Source of the DNA: Glaciecola sp028401415
GTDB taxonomy: Bacteria > Pseudomonadota > Gammaproteobacteria > Enterobacterales > Alteromonadaceae
Assembly (NCBI RefSeq): GCF_028401415.2
Contig: NZ_CP171821.2
Span: forward strand, 2,294,001 to 2,358,000
Length of the DNA: 64,000 nt
Direction: 5' to 3'
The first letter of the stretch is position 1. The number at the start of each line of letters is the position of its first letter. Positions 1 through 9,160 of the stretch are shown in pieces. Position numbers and translations under genes: made by a program. A model generated the notes under the pieces. It was not told where the DNA came from and did no database searches. It saw only the letters and a program-made list of their open reading frames with translations.

Positions 1-599
1 GTCACCAATCAATTAGTAAAGACGGTACCAATATCTTTGCTGGCGACAAATATGCGGGTCTTTCTGAAGAAGCATTGTTCTATATTGGCGGAATTATCAA
101 GCACGCACGCGCAATCAATGCCTTTGCGAATGCTTCTACAAACAGCTACAAGCGCTTAGTACCAGGATTCGAAGCGCCGGTGATGCTTGCATACTCTGCT
201 CGTAACCGCAGCGCCTCAATTCGTATTCCTTACGTCACCAGCGATAAGGCTCGCCGAATCGAAGTCCGCTTCCCTGACCCAACGGCTAATCCATACTTAG
301 CCTTTGCTGCGATGCTAATGGCAGGAATCGATGGAATCAAAAACAAGATCCATCCTGGCGATTCTATGGATAAAGACTTGTACGATCTTCCAGCAGAAGA
401 AGCAGCTAGCATTCCTCAGGTGGCGAGCTCACTTGACCAAGCGCTTGCAGCACTCGATGCAGATCGTGAATTCTTGACTGCTGGCGGCGTAATGAGCGAC
501 GAGATGATTGATGCTTATATTGAGCTAAAATCTGCTGAAGTGGAAACATTGAACATGACAACTCACCCAGTTGAGTTCGATATGTACTACAGCGTCTAG
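1..599 (+). CDS. glnA: glutamine synthetase, C-terminal part (5' end outside window)
   Basis: Type I glutamine synthetase, which condenses ammonia and glutamate to glutamine using ATP. The reading frame is open from base 3, so the gene starts before the window; about 199 C-terminal residues are present. Visible family features are the catalytic-domain stretch SYKRLVPGFEAPV, the following NRSASIRIP block that binds glutamate/ATP, and the conserved FPDPTANPYLAF segment. The C-terminus has the HPVEFDMYYSV ending typical of GSI-beta enzymes of gammaproteobacteria. A terminator follows 24 bases downstream, and the NtrBC regulators of this gene lie about 0.9 kb further on. Identification is secure from sequence alone. 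Confidence 0.97.
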   Translation, partial: HQSISKDGTNIFAGDKYAGLSEEALFYIGGIIKHARAINAFANASTNSYKRLVPGFEAPVMLAYSARNRSASIRIPYVTSDKARRIEVRFPDPTANPYLAFAAMLMAGIDGIKNKIHPGDSMDKDLYDLPAEEAASIPQVASSLDQALAALDADREFLTAGGVMSDEMIDAYIELKSAEVETLNMTTHPVEFDMYYSV

Positions 600-622
600 A
601 GCAAACGCGCACTAAAATCTTA

Positions 623-647
623 AGCCCGCATTACTGCGGGCTTTTTT
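623..647 (+). terminator. Rho-independent terminator of glnA
   Basis: A GC-rich inverted repeat (AGCCCGCA / TGCGGGCT with a short TTAC-centred loop) is followed by a run of T. It sits 24 bases after the glnA stop codon and ends that transcript before the DUF4124 gene. Confidence 0.9.
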
Positions 648-851
648 ATTGCTCCTGATTGGTATTGCTGATTTTTGATTCCTGCCGATAATACACTAAA
701 GCGGATTTAGAGCCTGTCGTTGCAGACTAGTACCGGGCACAGCGCTCGTGACCTATTTGATTTTATAGTATATTAGTACCCGCTTCATAACGGCGCTTAC
801 AGCCTTTGTTTTCAGATAAGGCCTACATGAATGTTGGCCAGGAGTTTATCA

Positions 852-1403
852 ATGCGCATTGTTTCAGGTTTAATTACGCTAAGCGCTTATTTCGTGGCGA
901 CACTGATTTGCCTTAGCGTTGACACTTATGCCCTAGCTAACGATAAGATCTATAAAATTGTCAATGCGGATGGTTCAATTACTTTCTCAGACAAACCTGC
1001 CAATGGCGCAACTGAAGTAGAACTATCGGGCAATACCGCAAATGTGCAAGCGCTTGTCGCCGTACCGCAAGCCTCTACAAGTGCACCGCAAAACGAGCCT
1101 GCTATCAAATATCAGTTACTTATTACGAGCCCTGAGCCAGAAGCAACGATTCGAGATAACAGCGGTAATGTAAGTATCTCGGCTAAGATTACACCCTCTG
1201 CCAATGGTACTTACAGACTCACCTTTGCAGGCACTGAATATCGGTCTACTTCAGGCGTTTTTTCGTTGACTGACATAAACCGAGGAGAGCACAAATATAA
1301 GGTATCCTTCATCGATAACTCGGGCAAGCTTATTGCATCGTCGGAGCAAAGAACGCTGTATTTGCATCAAGCGTCCATATTGATAAGACCATCAGTAAAT
1401 TAA
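852..1403 (+). CDS. exported DUF4124-domain protein
   Basis: Secreted or periplasmic protein of about 183 residues with an N-terminal hydrophobic signal segment. A DUF4124-like stretch follows at about residues 30-60 (KIYKIVNADGSITFSDKP), the usual pattern in which a short beta unit reads like 'Y+w.d..G.v.fsD.P'. The C-terminal half looks like a beta-sandwich (repeated SISAKI / YRLTFAG / YKVSFID strands). I chose the ATG at 852 rather than 831 because an AGGAG sits 7 bases upstream of 852. The gene lies between glnA and glnL, a position where proteobacteria often carry a DUF4124 gene, but its biochemical role is unknown. The family call rests on pattern recognition. Confidence 0.8.
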   Translation: MRIVSGLITLSAYFVATLICLSVDTYALANDKIYKIVNADGSITFSDKPANGATEVELSGNTANVQALVAVPQASTSAPQNEPAIKYQLLITSPEPEATIRDNSGNVSISAKITPSANGTYRLTFAGTEYRSTSGVFSLTDINRGEHKYKVSFIDNSGKLIASSEQRTLYLHQASILIRPSVN

Positions 1404-1501
1404 TCTATAATTTTTTCAATTACTTAGCTAAAACGAATAGCCTATTATAGAGAATAAAAGTCTGCATAGTCTTTTCACTCGCATGCTGTAGAATGATGCA
1501 A

Positions 1502-1517
1502 TGCACCAATATTGTGC
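1502..1517 (+). promoter_or_regulatory. probable NtrC (NRI) binding site upstream of glnL
   Basis: TGCACCAATATTGTGC is a dyad close to the enterobacterial NtrC consensus TGCACC-N5-GGTGCA. It ends 14 bases before the glnL start codon. In enteric bacteria NRI bound at the glnL promoter represses glnLG, so autorepression of this operon is the likely role (inference from the known family). Confidence 0.65.
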
Positions 1518-1531
1518 GAAGGCTCTGAACC

Positions 1532-2620
1532 ATGTCTCCTCAAGACAATCAAATCGATATTATCGATCTCAACGACAGTATGAAAACAGCGCTTATCGTT
1601 GTAGATGCTGATATGCAAGTGTGTTACATCAACGATGCAGCGCTCGGCCTACTTGAGACCGGTTTAACACAAGCGAAGGAGCGCCCGTTAGATGACTTCT
1701 TCCTGCCAAATAGTTTAGATAAGAATCGCTTTATTCTCGCGCTTGAAAATGCCGAAGAATTTAGCGAATCTGAGTTACAGCTGTTTTTTAAGGATGGTCG
1801 CGCCGTCACTGTGGACTTGCACGTCACCTTATTGGACTACGAAAGCCGCAAACACTTGCTCATTGAAATACTTGCCATTGACAAGCAACGTAAGATATCC
1901 CAAGAAACTCAGCAGCATGCGCAGCAGATGGCTGCAAAAGAGCTTATCCGAGGCCTTGCTCACGAAATCAAAAACCCACTCGGAGGCATTCGCGGCGCCG
2001 CACAGCTTTTAGGAAAAGAATTGACAGATCCTGCCCACAATGAGTTTACGCAAATGATTATCGACCAAGCGGACAGGCTGCGAGCTTTGGTTGACAGGCT
2101 TTTAGGACCCAATTCCTTACCTCAAAAGCGATTGTGTAATTTGCATCAAATCATAGAAAAAGTCCGCTCGGTCATCGTTGCAGACACCACGTACAACATT
2201 GATGTAGAGCGTGATTACGATCCTTCCATCCCTGATATCTATGCCGACCCTGACATGCTCCAGCAGGCACTATTGAACATTGCCAGAAATGCGAATCAGG
2301 CGCTCAAAAATGCGAAAGTGGCTCAGCCAATTATCGGTTTCAGAACGCGTGTTGAACGTCAATGCACAATCAAAGGTAAGCGGCACAATCTGTGCGCGAT
2401 GGTTAGCATTATTGATAACGGTCCGGGCATTCCCGATGCTATCAAAGACACCTTGTTCTACCCCATGGTCACAAGTAAACGCACCGGCTCTGGTTTGGGC
2501 TTATCTATCGCGCAAACGCTTGCAGACCATCATGATGGGAAAATTGATGTTGAAAGCTACCCCGGATATACCGAATTTACCCTCCATTTACCCTTAATCA
2601 CTAAGGACAGTAACACATGA
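1532..2620 (+). CDS. glnL: nitrogen regulation sensor kinase/phosphatase NtrB
   Basis: Cytoplasmic two-component sensor of nitrogen status (NtrB/NRII), which phosphorylates or dephosphorylates NtrC under control of PII. It is 362 residues long, normal for the family. An N-terminal PAS domain (about 10-125, no membrane segment) precedes the H-box GLAHEIKNPLGGIRGAAQLL around residue 143, whose His is the phosphorylation site. The ATPase domain shows the N box (NIARNANQAL), the G1 box (DNGPGIP) and the G2 box (KRTGSGLGLSIA). The stop codon overlaps the glnG start (ATGA), so the pair is translationally coupled. A consensus-like NtrC site lies just upstream. Identification is secure. Confidence 0.96.
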   Translation: MSPQDNQIDIIDLNDSMKTALIVVDADMQVCYINDAALGLLETGLTQAKERPLDDFFLPNSLDKNRFILALENAEEFSESELQLFFKDGRAVTVDLHVTLLDYESRKHLLIEILAIDKQRKISQETQQHAQQMAAKELIRGLAHEIKNPLGGIRGAAQLLGKELTDPAHNEFTQMIIDQADRLRALVDRLLGPNSLPQKRLCNLHQIIEKVRSVIVADTTYNIDVERDYDPSIPDIYADPDMLQQALLNIARNANQALKNAKVAQPIIGFRTRVERQCTIKGKRHNLCAMVSIIDNGPGIPDAIKDTLFYPMVTSKRTGSGLGLSIAQTLADHHDGKIDVESYPGYTEFTLHLPLITKDSNT

Positions 2621-4023
2621 TTGAACCAGTATGGATTGTCGATGACGACAGCTCTATAAGATGGGTATTAGAAAAAGCGCTTAAAGCCGCGCAAATTGGC
2701 TGCATGAGCTTTGATAATCCTGAAGATTTGCTTTTGCAAATTCAGTCAGGCAAATCACCGCAAGTGATTATGTCTGACGTAAGAATGCCGCAAATGGACG
2801 GTATGACCTTACTCGAAGAGGTTCAACACCACTATCCTGAATTGCCGTTTATCATTATGACCGCACACTCAGACTTAGACAGTGCAGTGAATGCCTATCA
2901 AGGCGGTGCGTTTGAGTATTTGCCCAAACCTTTTGATATCGACGAAGCCATTGAGCTAATTAAAAGAGCCTTGGAGCACGCAAAAGAAACTACGGCGTCT
3001 AAACAATCTGATGAAGCAAATGTCAGTAAGGAAATTATTGGCGAAGCGCCTGCCATGCAAGAAGTGTTCAGGGCAATCGGAAGGCTGTCTCGCTCCTCTA
3101 TCAGCGTGCTCATTAACGGACAATCTGGTACAGGTAAAGAGCTTGTGGCTCAGGCGCTTCATAAACACAGTCCTAGAGCGAAAGAAACCTTTGTTGCTTT
3201 AAACATGGCGGCTATTCCAAGTGATTTAGTCGAGTCTGAACTGTTTGGACATGAAAAAGGCGCGTTTACAGGCGCACAAAACGCTCGTCAGGGTCGTTTT
3301 GAGCAAGCTAACGGCGGAACCTTATTCTTAGATGAAATTGGCGATATGCCTCTAGAAGTGCAAACGCGACTGTTAAGAGTATTGGCCGACGGACAGTTTT
3401 ATCGTGTTGGCGGCCACCAGAGCGTGAGTGTGGATGTGCGAATTATTGCAGCGACTCACCAAAATTTGGAACAGCGTGTCGCACAAGGCAAATTCCGAGA
3501 AGATTTGTATCATCGTTTGAATGTTATTCGTATTCACATTCCCTCGCTCAATGAGCGGCGGGAAGATATTCCATTGTTGGCCAAACACTTTCTGGCAAAA
3601 GCCTCTCAAGAACTTGGTGTGGAGATGAAAACACTGTCAAAAGACGCCTCAATGCGCCTTGAGGAGCTTACTTGGCCCGGCAATGTCCGACAGCTTGAAA
3701 ATACTTGCCGATGGCTAACTGTGATGGCAAGCGGACAGGAAATACTGCCCAACGATCTACCACCTGAGCTTTCAACCACAAACGCAGAGGTGGAGGAAGC
3801 GAGTAAACAAGATGATTGGACGGTGTTGCTTTCGCACTGGGCTGACAAGCAACTAGTGGCGGGTAAAAATGGTATTCTAGACAGCGCATTAATGGATTTT
3901 GAACGCATACTGCTTGATTGCGCCCTAAAACATACTCACGGGCACAAACAAGAAGCTGCGAAACGTTTGGGCTGGGGACGAAACACCCTTACACGTAAGT
4001 TGAAAGAGTTAAAGGTTGATTAA
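2617..4023 (+). CDS. glnG: nitrogen regulation response regulator NtrC (sigma-54 activator)
   Basis: Response regulator and bacterial enhancer-binding protein that activates sigma-54 promoters of nitrogen-scavenging genes after phosphorylation by NtrB. Its 468 residues are standard. The receiver domain is at 1-120 with the phosphoacceptor Asp in IMSDVRMP and the switch residues in TAHSD and LPKPFD. The AAA+ domain at about 140-380 has Walker A GQSGTGKE, the sigma-54-contacting loop ELFGHEKGAFTGA, Walker B GGTLFLDEIGD and the arginine-finger region. A Fis-type helix-turn-helix ends the protein (EAAKRLGWGRNTLTRKLKEL). The start overlaps glnL by 4 bases. Identification is secure. Confidence 0.97.
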   Translation: MIEPVWIVDDDSSIRWVLEKALKAAQIGCMSFDNPEDLLLQIQSGKSPQVIMSDVRMPQMDGMTLLEEVQHHYPELPFIIMTAHSDLDSAVNAYQGGAFEYLPKPFDIDEAIELIKRALEHAKETTASKQSDEANVSKEIIGEAPAMQEVFRAIGRLSRSSISVLINGQSGTGKELVAQALHKHSPRAKETFVALNMAAIPSDLVESELFGHEKGAFTGAQNARQGRFEQANGGTLFLDEIGDMPLEVQTRLLRVLADGQFYRVGGHQSVSVDVRIIAATHQNLEQRVAQGKFREDLYHRLNVIRIHIPSLNERREDIPLLAKHFLAKASQELGVEMKTLSKDASMRLEELTWPGNVRQLENTCRWLTVMASGQEILPNDLPPELSTTNAEVEEASKQDDWTVLLSHWADKQLVAGKNGILDSALMDFERILLDCALKHTHGHKQEAAKRLGWGRNTLTRKLKELKVD

Positions 4024-4063
4024 TGCACCTGAACTACGGCTAAGAAGCTACTGAAGCTGGAAA

Positions 4064-5686
4064 TCAGGCGGTTTTGGCGTAGCTATCGCTTGATAAACGC
4101 TGCCAAATATCGTGGCTTGTTGCCAGCTCAAGTTGCTCTTTTAATATCGCTTTAAGGTCGTCTTCGCTGGTAAGTGGATTAGCCAGTACCACTCTAAAAA
4201 CAGTAACGGGTTTATTTTTGTATTGTTCAATTTCGATGCGAGTTCTGGATACAAACGACTTGCCCGCCTCTCGCTGCTGCTTTTGAATAGACACCGTTAG
4301 CTCGTCTAACTGCTGATTAATAGCATGTTGAACTCTCGAATCTAGAGAGGCTAAATCTTGCAAAACCTTTGGCCTAAGTCGATAGGTTAACAATGAGAGC
4401 ATCGGCGATGTCATCAGTTCAAAACTATCGTGTTCGTCAATCATTGCCGCAAAGCTTTGCGCTTGCTCAATAGAGCGGTCAATCAACAGTTCATAGCCGC
4501 GCCTACCTAATATATGAAAAGACGAATACACCATCATCGCCATTCCGTTTCGAGAGCCTTCCAAGGTCGTAGCACCTAAATCTTTAGAGCCCTCGCGCAA
4601 AATGTACTGTGCATGATGACGCACTGCACTGCTTGCTGTTGGGTCTTTAAAAATCGTCATGCCCGCGCCCATCGGCACATACATTTGTTTGTGGGCGTCA
4701 ATGGTAACCGAGTCAGCCTTTTCAATACCTGCAAGCTTATGACGATATGTAGATGAGAAAAGCGTTGCGCCCCCCCAAGCTGCGTCAACGTGAAACCAGC
4801 AGCCAAGCTCTTTAGCAACATCCGCTAACTCACTAAGTGGGTCGACATGCCCTGTCTCGGTTGTGCCTGCAATACCGATGATGGCTAATAATTTATTGCC
4901 CTGAGCCTGATACTCTTTGCCTTTGGCAAGTGCCTGCTCAGGCGTGAGTACTTGTTTCGGACTATCTATACTGAGCATGTTGTCTCGGCCAATTCCCAGC
5001 ACGTCAACAGTTTTTCCTAACGAATAATGTCCACGGCGTGAGCTCATAATGCCAAGATTGTCGATATTGTAATGCCTGTAAGCGGCTACCAGGCCGGCTT
5101 TACTAACCCCTGAGAACTCACCATCTGCGCCCAATAGCAGGTTTCGTGCTACCCACAGCGCGGTAATATTTGCAATTGTTCCCCCTGAACAAAATGCACC
5201 GAGCGCGTGACTGGCGCTATGTAAATAGCGCTCATAAAACTCATCGTCTTGTTCGTAGATAAGGTTATGAAGCATACCGAGGGTTTGACGCTCTAGCGGC
5301 GTGAAGGCCTTTGAAGTTTCAATTTTGACTAGATTTTGATTCAAGCCCACCATGAGCTTTGAAAGAGGCAAATGAAAATAGGGCAAAGCCGATGTCATGT
5401 GCCCGATAAAAGTAGGCGAGTAAGTGTTGACCGAATGCGCAACAAGCTTATCAAGTAAGTCTTCTGCATGCGTTGAAACAAACTCGGGAGAGTCTGGAAC
5501 GCTTGCGCTGGAAAAATCCTGCTCGATGTCTTCAAGCGACGTCTTTTTAGTGACGACATGCTGTGACAGAAAATCAGACACGTTATCAGATAAGTGTCTT
5601 TCAATTTTTGCGAGCGTAGAATCATCATGCTCAGGCTTGGTGAACACCCGAAACAAGTGCGCTAAGCTTACGTCTGCTTTTGCCAA
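4064..5686 (-). CDS. panP: PLP-dependent group II decarboxylase, probable aspartate 1-decarboxylase PanP
   Basis: Pyridoxal-phosphate decarboxylase of the glutamate/aromatic amino acid decarboxylase family, 540 residues. The lysine that binds PLP is in SVTIDAHKQMYVPMGAG (about residue 333), preceded by the HVDAAWGG segment that holds the cofactor Asp. FCSGGTIANITAL is the phosphate-binding region. Length and overall pattern match the PanP enzymes of Vibrio and Alteromonas, which make beta-alanine from aspartate for pantothenate synthesis in organisms without PanD. The substrate is therefore an inference; a glutamate or diaminobutyrate decarboxylase is the alternative. It converges on glnG with a 40-base gap. 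Confidence 0.72.
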   Translation of the reverse strand: MAKADVSLAHLFRVFTKPEHDDSTLAKIERHLSDNVSDFLSQHVVTKKTSLEDIEQDFSSASVPDSPEFVSTHAEDLLDKLVAHSVNTYSPTFIGHMTSALPYFHLPLSKLMVGLNQNLVKIETSKAFTPLERQTLGMLHNLIYEQDDEFYERYLHSASHALGAFCSGGTIANITALWVARNLLLGADGEFSGVSKAGLVAAYRHYNIDNLGIMSSRRGHYSLGKTVDVLGIGRDNMLSIDSPKQVLTPEQALAKGKEYQAQGNKLLAIIGIAGTTETGHVDPLSELADVAKELGCWFHVDAAWGGATLFSSTYRHKLAGIEKADSVTIDAHKQMYVPMGAGMTIFKDPTASSAVRHHAQYILREGSKDLGATTLEGSRNGMAMMVYSSFHILGRRGYELLIDRSIEQAQSFAAMIDEHDSFELMTSPMLSLLTYRLRPKVLQDLASLDSRVQHAINQQLDELTVSIQKQQREAGKSFVSRTRIEIEQYKNKPVTVFRVVLANPLTSEDDLKAILKEQLELATSHDIWQRLSSDSYAKTA

Positions 5687-5867
5687 GAGTTGAGTCCAAA
5701 TAAATAATAGCTTTGCACTTTACCCCAGAACCGGGGTGTTTGCCAAACTACCACCGCAGATATACCTGCAATGGCCAGCGCTTTTGCAAAAAATTACCAA
5801 TAAAATTAAAGACATTGAGATTTTGGCTGATAACAAGATATAGACCAAAATTTAATCAGGATACATT

Positions 5868-6647
5868 GTGCAAGCACAGCACTCGCCACCTCAGTTTCAC
5901 GCTCAAGATCTCGTTGAGCACGTCGTACCCTACTATCAGCCTATCTACTCGCTAATGAAAAACACAGTGGTGCGATACGAATGCCTTGCAAGATTGCTGG
6001 ATGCGCAGCAAAACATTTACATGCCAAATGAGTTTTTGTATATCGTTGAGTACCACGAAGACACCGCGAATATGACCTCTCGCATCTTGGAAATGTCTAG
6101 AGCCTACTGCGGTCCACGTCAAATTAGCTGGTCAGTCAACCTATTTGATAATGATTTATCAGACAAGAAGCTGCTCAACACAATTACACACATGTGCAAA
6201 GAAAGCTCAAATAAACTCTGCGGCATAGAGCTGCATTTTGACTCGATAAAGCATGATCTTGTGAGCGTGGCAAACATGTGTAAAGACAACCCTAATATGC
6301 ACGTTACCGTTGACGATATCCAGGCGCGAGATATAAACAAATTTGCAACCGAGTTATATGCATTAGTCGCAAGCGGTGTTCATGCAATCAAGGTGAAAGC
6401 AGAAGTGTTCAATCATTGCGAACTAGACGAAAGCGCCGAGCACGAAAAGGGCAGTCATTCACAGAGCTACTCACAAGTCATCCGTGCACTTCAAGCGCAT
6501 TGTAATGCACATCAATGCGGCCTAATTGCTGAACACATAGAGGATGAGAGAACCCTAAACGCCGTTAAAGCCGCTGGCATAGAATTTGGCCAAGGATACT
6601 TCTTGTCTCAACCCTCATCCAAAGTCGTGCCTATCCACAGCGCCTGA
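5868..6647 (+). CDS. EAL-domain protein, degenerate phosphodiesterase motifs
   Basis: Cytoplasmic single-domain EAL protein of 259 residues with no sensory or GGDEF domain. Recognisable EAL landmarks are YYQPI, the SVNLF strand, GIELHF, the TVDDI segment and the terminal FGQGYFLSQP. The signature EAL motif reads ECL (about residue 39) and the metal-binding DDFG loop reads DDIQ, so cyclic-di-GMP hydrolysis may be impaired. A binding or protein-interaction role is plausible (inference). Start is a GTG with AGGA 7 bases upstream. The 3' end overlaps the convergent TrmB-like gene by 40 bases. Confidence 0.8.
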   Translation: MQAQHSPPQFHAQDLVEHVVPYYQPIYSLMKNTVVRYECLARLLDAQQNIYMPNEFLYIVEYHEDTANMTSRILEMSRAYCGPRQISWSVNLFDNDLSDKKLLNTITHMCKESSNKLCGIELHFDSIKHDLVSVANMCKDNPNMHVTVDDIQARDINKFATELYALVASGVHAIKVKAEVFNHCELDESAEHEKGSHSQSYSQVIRALQAHCNAHQCGLIAEHIEDERTLNAVKAAGIEFGQGYFLSQPSSKVVPIHSA

Positions 6648-7324
6648 CCAGAAAGCGCATACTTGCGCTCAAAAGGTGTGATTGCATCATTTGGACTGTT
6701 GAGTAAAATCTGCTCACAGGTCATCGTGAGTGCGTAAATGCCCATGGCAATTACAAACTCTTCTACAAATACTTTCCAGTTTGAACGCAGCTCTATGTTT
6801 GAACAACACTCAAGCATGTTGGGGAATACCGGGCTCGCATGCCAGCGCTTACCCACTTGTGATTTTTTAGGATAGGGGTTTGGATAGAGCAAATACTGCT
6901 TTGTGATACGCCATTGCAGCGTCTTTTTATTGCCGTGTAGGTAGGTGCTCAATAAACGCCAAAAGTCATTTAAATCCGCTTGTACAATAAGGTATTGATC
7001 AAACCTTTGCGCAGTTGACGCATGGGTAGATTGATAGTGGTTGTGTTTTTCGATACGCGATAATGACTTATCAATGCCAATAATTTTTGCTTTTGGATGT
7101 TTTTCACATAATTTAAGCGTACTTTGTCCGACGCCACAGCATGCATCAATAACTACGTCTGAGTCCCAGGTGGATAAGAATGCGAGCATTTGCTCAAAGG
7201 CAGCTTTCGTATGCTCTGCTATAGGACGTTGAAAGGCAGTGTGTTTATGCTTGTTGACCAGCGCCTCTAAATTATCATGAGGCGCAACTTGATTGCTTTG
7301 AATTTCTCGGGCCTGCTGTGTCAC
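6608..7324 (-). CDS. TrmB-like SAM-dependent methyltransferase
   Basis: Class I SAM methyltransferase of 238 residues related to tRNA (guanine-46-N7) methyltransferase TrmB. The SAM-binding motif I is VIDACCGVGQST near residue 60, followed by IIGIDKS. The TrmB-type YPNPYPKKSQVGKRWH block (compare FPDPWPKKRH in TrmB) is near residue 150. It is divergent from canonical TrmB, so the substrate is uncertain. The GTG start abuts the yadH stop codon, making it the third gene of a yadG-yadH operon. The tail overlaps the EAL gene on the opposite strand by 40 bases. Confidence 0.75.
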   Translation of the reverse strand: MTQQAREIQSNQVAPHDNLEALVNKHKHTAFQRPIAEHTKAAFEQMLAFLSTWDSDVVIDACCGVGQSTLKLCEKHPKAKIIGIDKSLSRIEKHNHYQSTHASTAQRFDQYLIVQADLNDFWRLLSTYLHGNKKTLQWRITKQYLLYPNPYPKKSQVGKRWHASPVFPNMLECCSNIELRSNWKVFVEEFVIAMGIYALTMTCEQILLNSPNDAITPFERKYALSGQALWIGTTLDEG

Positions 7325-8098
7325 CTAGCTTCGCGTCCCGACACCTTTTTTAAGTAAGCGATAAGCTACTAAAAACAGCGCAAAATTAAACCCAATTAGC
7401 AGCGCTAATGACATCATGTAATTGACGTCAGACACCCCTAAAAAGCCAAATCTGAAACCATTTACCATATACACAATGGGGTTGGCTTTGCTGACGATTT
7501 GCCAAAACTCAGGCAATAAGGTCAACGAATAGAAAACGCCTCCGAGATACGTTAGCGGAGTCAGCACAAAGGTGGGTATAACGCTTATGTCGTCAAACGA
7601 TTTGGCATATATGCCATTAATTAAACCCGCAGTCGCAAACAAGGTGGATGTCAAAATAAGCGTGATGACAATCACCAAGAAATTATGGATTTGTAAATCC
7701 ACGAAGAAAGTCGACACGCTTATGACAATCACACCAATCAGCATCGCCCTGGCAACACCGCCACCAACAAAGCCTAGTATCACCACCCAAGTTGGCACTG
7801 GCGCCACCAAGAGCTCTTCAATGTTACGCTGAAACTTGGCACTAAAAAACGATGACGATACATTTGCGTAAGAGCTGGTAATGATCGACATCATGATAAG
7901 GCCTGGCACGATAAACTCCATGTAGGTAAAGCCGCCCATATCGCCAATTCGTTTTCCAATTAAGCTACCGAAAATGACAAAGTACAAAGACATCGTAATG
8001 GCTGGAGGCACAAGCGTTTGCACCCAAATCCGCAAAAAGCGTGTGCACTCTTTGATCCAAATGGTTTTTAAAGCAACAAAGTTGCGTGAGGTCATCAT
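7325..8098 (-). CDS. yadH: ABC-2 type transporter permease (YadH family)
   Basis: Inner-membrane permease of 257 residues with about six hydrophobic segments and the ABC-2 pattern typical of YadH (a conserved FVIFGSLIG segment after helix 1, FQRNIEELLVAPV in the cytoplasmic loop, and PLTYLGGVFYSL near helix 5). It pairs with the ATPase encoded upstream, overlapping it by 4 bases. The exported substrate of YadGH is not known. Family assignment is firm, the symbol slightly less so. Confidence 0.87.
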   Translation of the reverse strand: MMTSRNFVALKTIWIKECTRFLRIWVQTLVPPAITMSLYFVIFGSLIGKRIGDMGGFTYMEFIVPGLIMMSIITSSYANVSSSFFSAKFQRNIEELLVAPVPTWVVILGFVGGGVARAMLIGVIVISVSTFFVDLQIHNFLVIVITLILTSTLFATAGLINGIYAKSFDDISVIPTFVLTPLTYLGGVFYSLTLLPEFWQIVSKANPIVYMVNGFRFGFLGVSDVNYMMSLALLIGFNFALFLVAYRLLKKGVGTRS

Positions 8099-9030
8099 GC
8101 GCTTAGCTCCTCTGGTTTAGCTTTGCCAGATTCAACTAATCGGACGAAGAGCTCTTCCAAGCGGTTCGCTTTGTTACGCATGCTCATTACTTTCATATTT
8201 TGTTCAGATAAGTATTCAAAGACTGCGTTTAGACCAACTTCTTTGGGCACGTCAACTTCCAGTGTTTGATCATCGGTAGCTCTAGTTTCAAACTCGGGAA
8301 TGTTGACTGAAGCAGCACCGCTTGCAAGGTCAAAAACAAAGGTCTCTACATTTAAAGTAGCGAGTAAGGCCTTCATGCTGGTGTTTTCAACGATGATACC
8401 TTTGTCAATGATCGCGATATTGCGACAAAGCATTTCCGCTTCTTCCAAATAGTGCGTGGTAAGAATGATGGTTATCCCCTGTTCGTTTATCTCTTTGAGG
8501 AACTTCCACATGGAACGGCGTACTTCGATATCAACCCCAGCTGTAGGCTCATCTAAGATCAGCATTTTTGGCTCATGCATCAGCGCTCGCGCAATCATCA
8601 AGCGTCTTTTCATTCCGCCTGAGAGTTCCCGTGCCGAAGAATTGCGCTTCTCCCATAAATCTAACTGTTTCAAATATTTTTCGGCACGCTGCTTGGCAAG
8701 CTTTCTTGGAACGCCGTAATAGCCAGCTTGATTGACCACAATTTGTTGTAATGTTTCGAACTGGTTGAAGTTAAACTCTTGGGGCACCAAGCCGATGCAA
8801 GTTTTGGCATCTACTTCCTGAGCCACAGAATCAAAACCAAATACCTTTACCGACCCAGCGCTTTTGTTAACCAATGAACAAATAATACCGATTGTGGTGG
8901 ATTTACCTGCTCCGTTTGGCCCTAACAGCGCAAAAAAGTCACCTTGACCAACCTCTAAGTCAATGCCTTTTAGTGCTTGAACACCACCGGCATAGGTTTT
9001 CTCAAGCCCAGATATGTCGAGTGCTTTCAT
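8095..9030 (-). CDS. yadG: ABC transporter ATP-binding protein (YadG family)
   Basis: ABC ATPase of 311 residues that powers the YadH permease. Walker A is GPNGAGKST near residue 38, the Q-loop reads LVPQEFNFN, the signature is ELSGGMKRR, Walker B is MLILDEPTAG, and the H-loop is in LTTHYLEEAE. A C-terminal domain of about 90 residues follows the nucleotide-binding domain, as in other YadG/CcmA-like proteins. First gene of yadG-yadH-trmB-like; the yadH start overlaps its stop codon. Confidence 0.9.
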   Translation of the reverse strand: MKALDISGLEKTYAGGVQALKGIDLEVGQGDFFALLGPNGAGKSTTIGIICSLVNKSAGSVKVFGFDSVAQEVDAKTCIGLVPQEFNFNQFETLQQIVVNQAGYYGVPRKLAKQRAEKYLKQLDLWEKRNSSARELSGGMKRRLMIARALMHEPKMLILDEPTAGVDIEVRRSMWKFLKEINEQGITIILTTHYLEEAEMLCRNIAIIDKGIIVENTSMKALLATLNVETFVFDLASGAASVNIPEFETRATDDQTLEVDVPKEVGLNAVFEYLSEQNMKVMSMRNKANRLEELFVRLVESGKAKPEELSA

Positions 9031-9160
9031 TAATATCTCTGTAAAATTGATGTGTTTTTTGAAATTTAGTGCGCTTTGTTCGAATAATTGAGGACGGTCG
9101 CGCGTTTATGTCAATGCAAAGAATAATAGTGTAGCATTCTGCGCGCTTGCAGGCATATAA

